From positions 21,447,501 to 21,511,500 of the forward strand of contig NC_080728.1 in the NCBI RefSeq assembly GCF_019097595.1: a DNA stretch of 64,000 nt, in the 5' to 3' direction. Below the pieces are notes generated by a model, which saw nothing but the letters and a program-made list of their open reading frames with translations, had not been told where the DNA came from and did no database searches. Position numbers and translations under genes: made by a program. This stretch comes from Hemibagrus wyckioides. Lineage: Eukaryota; Chordata; Actinopteri; Siluriformes; Bagridae. How positions within the stretch are numbered: position 1 is the first letter of the stretch; each line of letters opens with the position of its first letter. This document shows positions 50,701 to 60,654 of this stretch, one piece after another.

Positions 50701-53183
50701 TGTGTTAGTGTGTGATTACAGTGAGTGTGTGTTAGTGTGTGATTACAGTGAGTGTGTGTTAGTGTGTGATTATAGTGAGAGTGTTAGTGTGTGATTATAG
50801 TGAGTGTGTGTTAGTGTGTGATTACAGTGAGTGTGTGTTAGTGTGTGATTATAGTGAGAGTGTTAGTGTGTGATTATAGTGAGTGTGTGTTAGTGTGTGA
50901 TTACAGTGAGTGTGTGTTAGTGTGCGATTACAGTGAGTGTGTGTTAGTGTGTGATTATAGTGAGTGTGTGTTAGTGTGTGATTATAGTGAGTGTGTTAGT
51001 GTGTGATTATAGTGAGAGTGTTAATGTGTGATTATAGTGAGTGTGTGTTAGTGTGTGATTATAGTGATTGTGTGTTAGTGTATGATTATAGTGATTGTGT
51101 GTTAGTGTGTGATTATAGTGAGAGTGTGTTAGTGTGTGATTATAGTGAGAGTGTTAATGTGTGATTATAGTGATTGTGTGTTAGTGTATGATTATAGTGA
51201 TTGTGTGTTAGTGTATGATTATAGTGATTCTGTGTTCGTGTATGATTATAGTGAGAGTGTTAATGTGTGATTAAGGTGAGTGTGTGTTAGTGTATGATTA
51301 TAGTGATTGTGTGTTAGTGTATGATTATATTGAGAGTGTTAATGTGTGATTATAGTGAGTGTGTGTTAGTGTGTGATTATAGTGAGTGTGTTAGTGTGTG
51401 ATTATAGTGAGTGTGTTAGTGTGTGATTATAGTGAGTGTGTTAGTGTGTGATTACAGTGAGTGTGTGTTAGTGTGTGATTATTGTGAGTGTGTGTTAGTG
51501 TGTGATTATAGTGAGTTTGTGTTAGTGTGTGATTATAGTGAGTGTGTGTTAGTGTGTGATTACAGTGAGTGTGTGTTAGTGTGTGATTACAGTGAGTGTG
51601 TGTTAGTGTGTGATTATAGTGAGTGTGTTAGTGTGTGATTATAGTGAGTGTGTGTTAGTGTGTGATTATAGTGAGTGTGTTAGTGTGTGATTATAGTGAG
51701 AGTGTTAATGTGTGATTATAGTGAGTGTGTGTTAATGTGTGATTATAGTGATTGTGTGTTAGTGTATGATTATAGTAATTGTGTGTTAGTGTGTGATTAC
51801 AGTGAGTGTGTGTTAGTGTGTGATTATAGTGAGTGTGTTAGTGTGTGATTATAGTGAGTGTGTGTTAGTGTGTGATTATAGTGAGTGTGTTAGTGTGTGA
51901 TTATAGTGAGAGTGTAAGTGTGTGATTATAGTGAGTGTGTGTTAGTGTGTGATTACAGTGAGTGTGTGTTAGTGTGTGATTATAGTGAGAGTGTTAGTGT
52001 GTGATTATAGTGAGTGTGTGTTAGTGTGTGATTACAGTGAGTGTGTGTTAGTGTGTGATTACAGTGAGTGTGTGTTAGTGTGCGATTACAGTGAGTGTGT
52101 GTTAGTGTGTGATTATAGTGAGTGTGTGTTAGTGTGTGATTATAGTGAGAGTGTTAATGTGTGATTATAGTGAGTGTGTGTTAGTGTGTGATTATAGTGA
52201 TTGTGTGTTAGTGTATGATTATAGTGATTGTGTGTTAGTGTGTGATTATAGTGAGAGTGTGTTAGTGTGTGATTACAGTGAGTGTGTGTTAGTGTGTGAT
52301 TATAGTGAGAGTGTTAATGTATGATTATAGTGAGTGTGTGTTAGTGTGTGATTATAGTGATTGTGTGTTAGTGTATGATTATAGTGATTGTGTGTTTGTG
52401 TATGATTATAGTGAGAGTGTTAATGTGTGATTAAGGTGAGTGTGTGTTAGTGTGTGATTATAGTGATTGTGTGTTAGTGTATGATTATAGTGAGAGTGTT
52501 AATGTGTGATTATATTGAGAGTGTTAATGTGTGATTATAGTGAGTGTGTGTTAGTGTGTGATTATAGTGAGTGTGTTAGTGTGTGATTATAGTGAGAGTG
52601 TTAGTGTGTGATTACAGTGAGTGTGTTAGTGTGTGATTACAGTGAGTGTGTGTTAGTGTGTGATTATTGTGAGTGTGTGTTAGTGTGTGATTATAGTGAG
52701 TTTGTGTTAGTGTGTGATTATAGTGAGTGTGTGTTAGTGTGTGATTATAGTGAGTGTGTGTTAGTGTGTGATTATAGTGAGTGTGTGTTAGTGTGTGATT
52801 ATTGTGAGTGTGTGTTAGTGTGTGATTATAGTGAGTGTGTGTTAGTGTGTGATGATAGTGAGTGTGTGTTAGTGTGTGATTACAGTGAGTGTGTGTTAGT
52901 GTGTGATTATAGTGAGTGTGTTAGTGTGTGATTATAGTGAGTGTGTGTTAGTGTGTGATTATAGTGAGAGTGTTAATGTGTGATTATAGTGAGTGTGTGT
53001 TAGTGTGTGATTATAGTGATTGTGTGTTAGTGTATGATTATAGTGATTGTGTGTTAGTGTGTGATTATAATGAGAGTGTTAATGTGTGATTATAGTGAGT
53101 GTGTTAGTGTGTGATTATAGTGAGTGTGTGTTAGTGTGTGATTATAGTGAGTGTGTTAGTGTGTGATTATAGTGAGAGTGTAA

Positions 53184-53995
53184 GTGTGTGATTATAGTGA
53201 GTGTGTGTTAGTGTGTGATTACAGTGAGTGTGTGTTAGTGTGTGATTACAGTGAGTGTGTGTTAGTGTGTGATTACAGTGAGTGTGTGTTAGTGTGTGAT
53301 TATAGTGAGTGTGTGTTAGTGTGTGATTATAGTGAGTGTGTGTTAGTGTGTGATTATAGTGAGTGTGTGTTAGTGTGTGATTATAGTGAGTGTGTGTTAG
53401 TGTGTGATTATAGTGAGTGTGTTAGTGTGTGATTATAGTGAGTGTGTGTTAGTGTGTGATTACAGTGAGTGTGTGTTAGTGTGTGATTACAGTGAGTGTG
53501 TGTTAGTGTGTGATTATAGTGAGTGTGTGTTAGTGTGTGATTATAGTGAGTGTGTGTTAGTGTGTGATTATAGTGAGTGTGTGTTAGTGTATGATTATAG
53601 TGAGTGTGTTAGTGTGTGATTATAGTGAGTGTGTGTTAGTGTGTGATTACAGTGAGTGTGTGTTAGTGTGTGATTACAGTGAGTGTGTGTTAGTGTGTGA
53701 TTATAGTGAGTGTGTGTTAGTGTGTGATTACAGTGAGTGTGTGTTAGTGTGTGATTACAGTGAGTGTGTGTTAGTGTGTGATTATAGTGAGTGTGTGTTA
53801 GTGTGTGATTACAGTGAGTGTGTGTTAGTGTGTGATTATAGTGAGTGTGTGTTAGTGTGTGATTATAGTGAGTGTGTGTTAGTGTGTGATTATATTGAGT
53901 GTGTGTTAGTGTATGATTATAGTGAGTGTATGTTAGTGTGTGATTATAGTGAGTGTGTGTTAGTGTGTGATTATAGTGAGTGTGTTAGTGTGTGA
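53184..53995 (+). repeat. Most homogeneous 27-bp run at right end of array
   Basis: Three successive runs of canonical 27-bp units, the last (53591-53995) staying in phase for about 15 units, the longest in the window. ATTACAG and ATTATAG versions alternate. Such low length variation suggests recent expansion or homogenisation near this edge. Confidence 0.65.
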
Positions 53996-54109
53996 TTATA
54001 GTGAGTGTGTGTTAGTGTGTGATTATAGTGAGTGTGTGTTAGTGTGTGATTATAGTGAGTGTGTTAGTGTGTGATTATAGTGAGTGTGTGTTAGGACTGT
54101 AGTGAGTGT

Positions 54110-54504
54110 AACGTTCCACTGAATCGAAGCTGCTGATTGGCTGGCTGTTGTAAGATTCATCATGACATCATCAGTTGGAGGTTTAAATTCTGAAGCATTG
54201 TGTCAGTGTGTTTTTTAAAAACACTAAACTCCACCTCTTTAAAATGTTATAAAACCACATATATAGTATTTTTCACTCCCAGTTTATTTACTGTTCCAGT
54301 GAACTAGGTTAGACGGAGGACAGGAAGTAGAGCAGGAAGTGTGTTGTGTGTTCCCCTACAGCTTGAGTGGTGTGATGTAGATGTTCTTACAGGAGTAGAG
54401 GGTTCGGATTAGTCAGGCTCAACATTTCACACGTGTTGAGCAACCTCTTTTCCACTTCATCCAGCAGTGCCGGGGCCAAGCCGTGTTTTACTCATAAGGC
54501 CACT
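54110..54504. other. Unique intergenic sequence right of array
   Basis: Non-repetitive sequence begins abruptly after 54109. I see no exon, RNA gene or repeat in it. One short stretch (54320-54350) is AG-rich. Confidence 0.5.
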
Positions 54505-54517
54505 TGACCTCTGACCT
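54505..54517 (-). promoter_or_regulatory. Perfect DR1 nuclear-receptor motif
   Basis: On the minus strand AGGTCA-G-AGGTCA, two perfect half-sites spaced by one base. This is the canonical DR1 bound by RXR heterodimers with PPAR, HNF4 and COUP-TF. Twelve fixed bases are unlikely by chance in 64 kb, but there is no gene nearby to assign it to. Confidence 0.5.
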
Positions 54518-54740
54518 TTAGGCGTCAGAAGTTCATGTCCCAGGCGTGATGTGGCTCTTTGAGTGGGAGTAGAATTCCAGGTGTGGAGTTGATGAAATAT
54601 ACGACGTGTCCGTCACGCCCAGAGGAACTTCCTCCCAGCAAGGCTGATGATGATGATGTAGATTTGGGAAAGAAGCACAGTTTAACCCAGAGGGTCACGC
54701 TGAGGAGTGTGAACAGGGCGCAGGGTTCAGGTTCATTCAT
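54518..54740. other. Short open frames on both strands, unrecognised
   Basis: Both strands stay open for about 70 codons here (54525-54740 minus; 54559 onwards plus). The minus frame starts MNEPEPCALFTLLSVTLWVK and holds a serine run. I recognise no domain. The plus frame simply runs on into a GT microsatellite, arguing against coding. An unrecognised exon cannot be excluded. Confidence 0.25.
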
Positions 54741-54773
54741 TGTGTGTGTGTGTGTGTGTGTGTGTGTGAGTGT

Positions 54774-54805
<32 letters not shown>

Positions 54806-54806
54806 G
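54741..54806. repeat. (TG)n microsatellite
   Basis: About 30 TG repeats with AG and TT interruptions. Confidence 0.95.
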
Positions 54807-54945
54807 CTCATTTTCACAGCTTTCTTATTGAATGTAAGTTCATCTCTGATTAAGGTGCTGTATAGTTTCCATCAGTAACGTCATCAGCTTATGGTGCACA
54901 CAAGTTTAAACACAATTTGGAACACAACTTTGTTGTACACAAATC

Positions 54946-55004
54946 CATGTGTGTCCATGTGTGTGTGTGTCCATGTGTGTGTGTGTGTGTTCATGTGTGT
55001 GTTT
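54946..55004. repeat. TG-rich tract with CCATG interruptions
   Basis: Alternating TG runs separated by CCATG or TCATG, probably a decayed TG microsatellite. Confidence 0.85.
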
Positions 55005-55084
55005 AGATTTTCAGGAAAGGTTTAACACACATGAACAACAGCCTCTGTACAGTGGACGCTTCACACACAGAATTATGTTGAGTC

Positions 55085-55880
55085 ATTAACACAGTTTTTT
55101 AGCTTTTTTGAAAAGTAAAATTTTTCTTGCATTTTTGTTCTATTGCAATATTGCAAATTTTTTTTTTTATAAATTGGTGTTTTTATTATAAATGTCAGGC
55201 CTTTTATATAAATTTGTGACTCTTTGAATATTAGTGGGGATTTGTTTATATTAGTTTCATTTCTTGTTTTATTTATTATTAGTGAGGTTTTTTTGTAATT
55301 TTGTTGCATTTTGTAATTTATAATTTGGTGTTTTTTATTTTAAGTGTGAGGCTTTTTTATCAATAAATGTGTGGATTTTTGAATACTATTTTTTTATATT
55401 GGTTCTTTTCTTGTTTTATTTTTCATTGTTTGGGAGTTGTTTGTAATTTTGTTTTTTGTTTTTTTTATTATAAATCTGAAGGGTTTTTTTTGTAAATTTG
55501 TTGTATTTTATATTTTTAATAGTAATTTTGTTGGGTTTTTTTGGTATTTTGTATTATAAATGAGACTTGTTTTTTATAGACATTTGTGGCTGGTGAATAT
55601 TAGTGGGGATCTTTTATCAGATTCTTTGATGTTTTATTTTTTTATTTTTGTAAATTTTGTAGTTTTTCATTGTAATGTCCTTTATAAATCTTTTTAAATA
55701 AATTGTTGGCTTTTTTGAACATCAGTGGGGATTTTTTTATTGGTTCTTTGTTGTTGTTTTTTTGTTTGTGAGTTTTTTGTAAATTTTGGGAGAGTTTTTT
55801 ATTTGTAATTTCATGTTTTGTTGTCTTTTTGAGGGTAAATTTGTTTTATATTATAAACCTGAAGACTTTTTTAAAACGTT
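55085..55880 (+). repeat. Degenerate T-rich tandem repeat
   Basis: Very T-rich DNA with a recurring phrase: GAATATTAGTGGGGA or a variant, followed by a T run, TTGGTTCTT-like sequence and TTGTTTTATTT. Copies start at about 55226, 55381, 55594 and 55717, and between them recur TTTATTATAAATSTGA-like and TTTGTAAATTTTG words. The spacing varies from about 120 to 215 bp, so it is an old, indel-rich tandem repeat. An apparent minus-strand frame (55073-55309), rich in Lys, Asn and Ile, is explained by its composition. Confidence 0.6.
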
Positions 55881-56360
55881 GTGTTTTTGTAAATACTCAG
55901 AATGACATGCTTCTTTAGACATTATTCCTTATTAATAAGTGATAAATCAACACGTCTCTCTCCTGGAGTAGAAAGCTGGTGTCCAGCCCTGAGGGATGTC
56001 TGGACTCTCTGCCCTGGTCAGTGTTATCATTGGAAACAGTGGCCTGGTGTAACGTTACTCTGGGGCATCAGTCTGAAATTTCTCCTTCTCTAATCCTACA
56101 TAAACACCACACTCCAAGCCCAGGCTTCACTTCAGCTCCGTCTCAGTGCCATCTTCTCCCCTTCGGAGGTTAAAGCCCCAGACTGACGGCCTCCTCCTCC
56201 TCTAACACCCCCACCCCTCACCACCAAACCCTCTATCTGCCCCCATGCCCCGACTCTGGAGTGCAGAAATGAGCAGAGCGCTAATGCTAAGCAAACAGAC
56301 GCCATCTCTCGCTGTCATCACGGGTCAGAGACGAAAGAGTTTGAGTTTCAAAGCTGCTTG
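55881..56360. other. Unassigned sequence, short open frames only
   Basis: Average-composition sequence with overlapping plus-strand frames of about 60 codons (55902-56093 and 55979-56173). I recognise neither product and see no convincing splice-bounded exon. Confidence 0.4.
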
Positions 56361-56412
56361 GAGAAGGGAGAGGAGGAGGAGGGGGGGAGAGGGAGGGGGG
56401 ATGATGATGATG
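56361..56412 (+). other. Purine tract with G-quadruplex motif
   Basis: G/A-only tract followed by ATG repeats. Within it, 56381-56400 (GGGGGGGAGAGGGAGGGGGG) fits the G3+N1-7 four-run G-quadruplex pattern on the plus strand. The mirror-like purine strand could also form a triplex. A short pyrimidine-strand frame across it is not a gene. Confidence 0.7.
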
Positions 56413-56472
56413 ATCAGTAGAGGTATCAGTACTCTCCTGGGTGTTGCGTGTGATGTCAGGGCTTTGTGTTAA

Positions 56473-56785
56473 AGGTAATAAGAAGAAGAAGAAGAAGGAG
56501 AGATCAGAGCAGATCAGAGACACAGCTTCTCTCTGCATTTTTAATAAGAATAAACTCTGAGGAAGTTTATTAGAGAAAAGTATTTCATTATCATTTCAGA
56601 ACATCACACTTTATCTCACAGAAATATTAAACCCCAAAGTAATCATCACTTAGATGATCAGCATGGAGCAGAATCTCCTACTGTCCTTCTGCTGGACATT
56701 TCATTCTGTATCTGTTTCAATTAAATTCATTAAATCATCCTGACCTTTTAAGAAAAACGTGTGAAAACCCTGAAATTTAGGAAAC
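56473..56785. other. Unassigned AT-rich intergenic sequence
   Basis: Begins with a short AAG tract (about 56480-56500). The rest is unique-looking AT-rich DNA in which I see no feature. Confidence 0.4.
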
Positions 56786-56872
56786 ATCCTCATCCTCCTC
56801 ATCCTCCTCAGCTTCCTCATCATCATCATCTTCCTCCTCCTCCTCCTCCTCATCATCCTCATCTTTATCATG
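56786..56872. repeat. (TCC)/(TCA) trinucleotide-rich tract
   Basis: Imperfect trinucleotide tract of CTC, CAT and TCC words, pyrimidine-rich on the plus strand. Confidence 0.85.
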
Positions 56873-56990
56873 ATGAGTCAGAGCTGGTTGTGTGTTGTGT
56901 GTAACTGATCCCTCAGGAGTGTGTGGTGTTTATTATCATCTCTACTGATCCACAGCACTAATATTAGTGTAGCTGAAACTCTATAAGCTT

Positions 56991-57033
56991 AGTGTGTGTG
57001 TGTGTGTCTGTGTGTGTGTCTGTGTGTGTGTGT
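56991..57033. repeat. (GT)n microsatellite
   Basis: Interrupted GT tract with two TCTG breaks. Confidence 0.93.
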
Positions 57034-57166
57034 TATCTTAGCGATTAGCTGACTTAACCAGCAAAGAAGAAACAAAGGCAGTTGTAACAGCTCCATCAGC
57101 AGCATCCAACACAAACTAACAGGATACTATTGAACATCAGAGACAGAAGACACTGGTGTTTAAACT

Positions 57167-57167
<1 letters not shown>

Positions 57168-57198
<31 letters not shown>

Positions 57199-57213
57199 CA
57201 CACACATACACAT
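57168..57213. repeat. (CA)n microsatellite
   Basis: Interrupted CA tract ending about 60 bp before the 17-bp minisatellite. Confidence 0.93.
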
Positions 57214-57270
57214 CATGCGGTCAGGAGAACATGAGCCTCACATGCACATAACCATGAACATCACAGCACA

Positions 57271-58900
57271 GAACATCAAACACCACAGAGCATCAAACAC
57301 TACAGAGCATCAAACACTACAGAGAATATCAAACACTACAGAACATCAAACACCACAGAGCATCAAACACTACAGAATACCAAAGACCACAGAATATCAA
57401 ACACTACAGAATACCAAACACCACAGAGCATCAAACACTACAGAATACCAAAGACCACAGAACATCAAACACCACAGAGCATCAAACACTACAGAGCATC
57501 AAACACTACAGAGAACATCAAACACTACAGAGAATATCAAACACTACAGAACATCAAACACCACAGATCATCAAATACTACAGAACATCAAACACTACAG
57601 AATACCAAAGACCACAGAACATCAAACACCACAGAGCATCAAACACTACAGAATACCAAAGACCACAGAGCATCAAACACTACAGAATACCAAAGACCAC
57701 AGAACATCAAACACCACAGAGCATCAAACACTACAGAGCATCAAACACTACAGAGAACATCAAACACTACAGAGAATATCAAACACTACAGAACATCAAA
57801 CACCACAGAGCATTAAACACCACAGATCATCAAATACTACAGAACATCAAACACTACAGAACACCAAACACTACAGAACGTCAAACACTACAGAGAACAT
57901 CAAACACTACAGAGCATCAAACACTACAGAACATCAAACACTACAGAACATCAAACACTACAGAGAACATCAAACACTACAGAGCATCAAACACTACAGA
58001 ACATCAAACACTACAGAGAACATCAAACACTACAGAGCATCAAACACTACAGAACATCAAACACTACAGAACATCAAACACTACAGAGAACATCAAACAC
58101 TACAGAGCATCAAACACTACAGAACATCAAACACTACAGAACATCAAACACTACAGAGAACATCAAACACTACAGAGCATCAAACACTACAGAACATCAA
58201 ACACTACAGAGAACATCAAACACTACAGAGCATCAAACACTACAGAACATCAAACACTACAGAACGTCAAACACTACAGAGAACATCAAACACTACAGAG
58301 CATCAAACACTACAGAACATCAAACACTACAGAACGTCAAACACTACAGAGAACATCAAACACTACAGAGCATCAAACACTACAGAACATCAAACACTAC
58401 AGATCATCAAATACTACAGAGAACATCAAACACTACAGAACATCAAACACTACAGAACATCAAACACTACAGATCATCAAATACTACAGAGAACATCAAA
58501 CACTACAGAACATCAAACACTACAGAGAACATCAAACACTACAGAGCATCAAACACTACAGAACGTCAAACACTACAGAGAACATCAAACACTACAGATC
58601 ATCAAATACTACAGAGAACATCAAACACTACAGAACATCAAACACTACAGAGAACATCAAACACTACAGAGCATCAAACACTACAGAACACCAAACACTA
58701 CAGAACGTCAAACACTACAGAGAACATCAAACACTACAGAGCATCAAATACTACAGAGAACATCAAACACTACAGAACATCAAATACTACAGAGAACATC
58801 AAACACTACAGAGCATCAAACACTACAGATCATCAAAGAGTACAGATCATGAAATACTACAGAGAACATCAAACACTACAGATCATCAAACACTACAGAT
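57271..58900 (+). repeat. 17-bp minisatellite, open in frame for 545 codons
   Basis: About 90 tandem copies of CATCAAACACTACAGAG or CATCAAACACTACAGAA, with a 19-bp variant carrying an extra GA. In the left 600 bp, a second family reads ATACCAAAGACCACAGA. Groups of three or four units recur as larger periods of roughly 50-90 bp. The unit has no TAA, TAG or TGA across its junctions in any forward frame, so the longest open frame in the window (57215-58852) crosses it and cycles through HQTLQ, IKHYR and SNTTE as 17 rotates the frame. I judge it noncoding: unit length is not a multiple of 3, 2-bp indels are tolerated, and there is no codon bias. Confidence 0.95.
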
Positions 58901-58930
58901 TGAAAACACCATGTGGACAGCATGTGTTTA

Positions 58931-58995
58931 TGTGCACTATATAGTGAATATGGTGAGTGGTTTGGGACACGCCCACTCTGCACTGATGATGATGT
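58931..58995 (-). repeat. Lone inverted copy of the 68-bp repeat
   Basis: GTGCACTATATAGTGAATA, then GGTTTGGGACACGCCCAC and GCACTGATGATG, reads as the reverse complement of one unit of the array at 61116-61798. It lies directly after the 17-bp minisatellite. The 68-bp unit is therefore part of a dispersed family, not only a local tandem. Confidence 0.75.
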
Positions 58996-59219
58996 CTATC
59001 CTTCTCCTAAGGAATGGATGAGATTCTAAATGTAACCTGAGCTCCCACTAATCTTCATAACAGTGGCAGAGAGGATCATGGGATTGTTTTTCATCTTCAT
59101 CCACCCAGGTGTGTGTGTGTGTGTGTGTATTCAGGGGACATTATGTACGTTGTGTTTCTACACTTGATTTGGGGATGTAAACCATCTACACTCTGTCGCA
59201 TGCCCACTTACATAGGTGT
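58996..59219. other. Unassigned intergenic sequence
   Basis: Unique-looking sequence containing one short GT tract (59108-59128). I see no other feature. Confidence 0.4.
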
Positions 59220-59310
59220 CTGTGTGTGTGTGTGTGTGTGTGTGCATGTGTGTGTGTGTGTGTGTGTGCATGTGTGTGTGTGTGCATGTGTGTGTGTGTG
59301 TGTGTGTGTG

Positions 59311-59341
<31 letters not shown>
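59220..59341. repeat. (TG)n microsatellite with CATG interruptions
   Basis: About 120 bp of TG repeats broken by four CATG words. Open frames crossing it on both strands (runs of Cys/Val or Thr/His) are repeat by-products. Confidence 0.95.
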
Positions 59342-59344
<3 letters not shown>

Positions 59345-59422
59345 CTGATGCCAGCCATAACATAAATCAGCACAGCGTGACTAAACCTCAGTAACAGGAG
59401 CTGCTGAGCACAACAGTGTTTT

Positions 59423-59476
59423 AACACACACACACACACACACACACACAATCTCTCTCTCTCTCTCTCTCTCTCC
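59423..59476. repeat. Compound (AC)n-(TC)n microsatellite
   Basis: About 14 AC repeats passing directly into about 12 TC repeats. Confidence 0.95.
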
Positions 59477-60215
59477 CATCCTCTGTTTAATCTATTTTTT
59501 GATATCTTCATTAAAATCCATAATATTTCCTTTTGGAAAATCTTTAATGGTTTCCATCACATTATCAGAATAAACACCATTACAGACCATTACAGAAGCA
59601 CATTAAACCCCATTAAGGACCAGTAAAGGCCTCTGTTTCCTTTCAGCAGGGATCATTGGGAAATGTTTTCTATTCAGATATTTATCTGTGGATGTAATTA
59701 TTATACGTAGCTATCATGCTAACTGCTAATTAGCGTTTTAGCTAGCTGGCTAACATTAGCATTCAGGATTAGCATAATTTCTTAATGTGAACTGCCCTAA
59801 CGGTTTCCTTTAAAATCATTATGTTTAAAGGTCCATCTCTATCAAGACTTTGTGTTTTTGCATATTTTATTAATTCTAGTTTTTAAATGTAACTTAGCCT
59901 TCATATATAACTTCCTGGTTGTGTGAGAGCCACCCAGCTAGAACGTTAGCCATCTTTGCTCTCCTTCATCAGACCACACAGACGGTGCTGAAGTGCTTTT
60001 TAGGTTTCAGGTGTCGCTGGTTAATTTGCTGTTTTACACCGGGATTCAGTTCAGGACAGAAAAGGACAGGTGACAGGAAGTGCCGCAAGAGTCTGAGAGC
60101 ATTAGCAACATGCGCTACACCAACTCCACTGTTCATGAGGAGAACCCTGTAGAGTTGATTAGTGTGTGGAGGCTAAATGAAATTACAGTGTAATACAATC
60201 CTGTGGTGTTTTTAT
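59477..60215. other. Unassigned AT-rich intergenic sequence
   Basis: Unique-looking DNA with a cluster of GCTAA/TTAGC/GCTAGC words at 59707-59778. A plus-strand frame of 77 codons (59919-60152) has no recognisable domain and no clear splice boundaries. Confidence 0.4.
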
Positions 60216-60218
60216 TTT

Positions 60219-60458
60219 TAATTTATCAACACTTGAGGTAAATGTCCATGTTCTGGAGAGTTCTGAGTTATTTCTGCTGTCATTCTCTCTTCATTCTCTC
60301 TTCATTCTCTCTTCATTCTCTCTGTCATTCTCTCTCCTCACAGAAAGATTTAAGACTCAGAGGTACTTTCACTTCACGGCGCCTTTTTGTAGTAATTTAT
60401 CAACACTTCTGAGGTAAATGTCCATGTTCTGGATAACTCTCTCTCATTTCTGCTGTTC
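60219..60458 (+). repeat. Direct duplication of about 65 bp, offset 174 bp
   Basis: TAATTTATCAACACTTGAGG and the following AAATGTCCATGTTCTGGA occur at 60219-60285 and again, with a CT insertion, at 60393-60458. Both copies end in TTTCTGCTGT. Between them lies an imperfect CATTCTCTCTT tandem (about 60280-60340). Confidence 0.85.
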
Positions 60459-60537
60459 TATCTACATTTTCTTATATTTCTCTCTCTGTCCTAATGTCTG
60501 TGTCTATATTTTTTGTTCTATCTGTTAATTAATTTCT

Positions 60538-60548
60538 CTGTCTATCTG

Positions 60549-60597
<49 letters not shown>

Positions 60598-60654
60598 ATC
60601 TGTCTGTCTGTCTATCTGTCTGTATGTCTGTCTATCTGTCTGTCTATCTATCCT
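60538..60654. repeat. (CTAT)n and (CTGT)n microsatellite
   Basis: About 60 bp of CTAT tetranucleotides followed by mixed TGTC/TATC tetranucleotides. Confidence 0.95.

Larger units (their letters stand above)
3646..54109 (+). repeat. Giant 27-bp minisatellite array (about 50.5 kb)
   Basis: One continuous tandem array with no unrelated insertion that I can see. The canonical unit is 27 bp: GT-rich sequence around a TTAG, then the word GATTATAGTGAG. Common length variants are 25 and 23 bp through loss of TG dinucleotides. Common substitutions are ATTACAG for ATTATAG, GTATGATTA for GTGTGATTA, GTGAGAGTG, GTGATTGTG and GTTAATG. Dividing length by mean unit size gives roughly 1,900 copies. The plus strand is almost free of C: C occurs mainly in the ATTACAG variant and rare GAGCG, GTTCG or GATCAT changes. 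Because 27 is a multiple of 3, runs of canonical units translate as a nine-residue repeat (CVLVCDYSE), broken by stops wherever a 25- or 23-bp unit shifts frame. No ATG context, splice structure or selection signature supports coding. The last unit decays at about 54094-54109. Confidence 0.98.

Noticed and set aside
4965..53995. Dozens of open frames of 62-134 codons with a CVLVCDYSE nine-residue repeat, suggesting a repetitive protein
   Set aside because: They exist only where consecutive units are 27 bp; every 25- or 23-bp unit shifts frame into a stop. Starts are not real ATG-initiated genes, there are no splice signals, and the frames merely trace unit length.
3646..54109. CRISPR array
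   Set aside because: Units abut one another without unique spacers, there are no cas genes, and the surrounding gene is a vertebrate transcription factor.
3646..54109. Interstitial telomeric repeat because of the TTAG words
   Set aside because: The vertebrate telomere hexamer TTAGGG is not the repeated motif; TTAG is followed by TGTGTG in a 27-bp unit.
57215..58852. 545-codon open frame as a novel repetitive protein
   Set aside because: It is explained by a 17-bp unit without stop words in any forward frame; the unit length is not a multiple of three and 2-bp indels are tolerated.
59113..59511. Overlapping Cys/Val and Thr/His rich open frames on both strands
   Set aside because: Translations of a TG/CA microsatellite.
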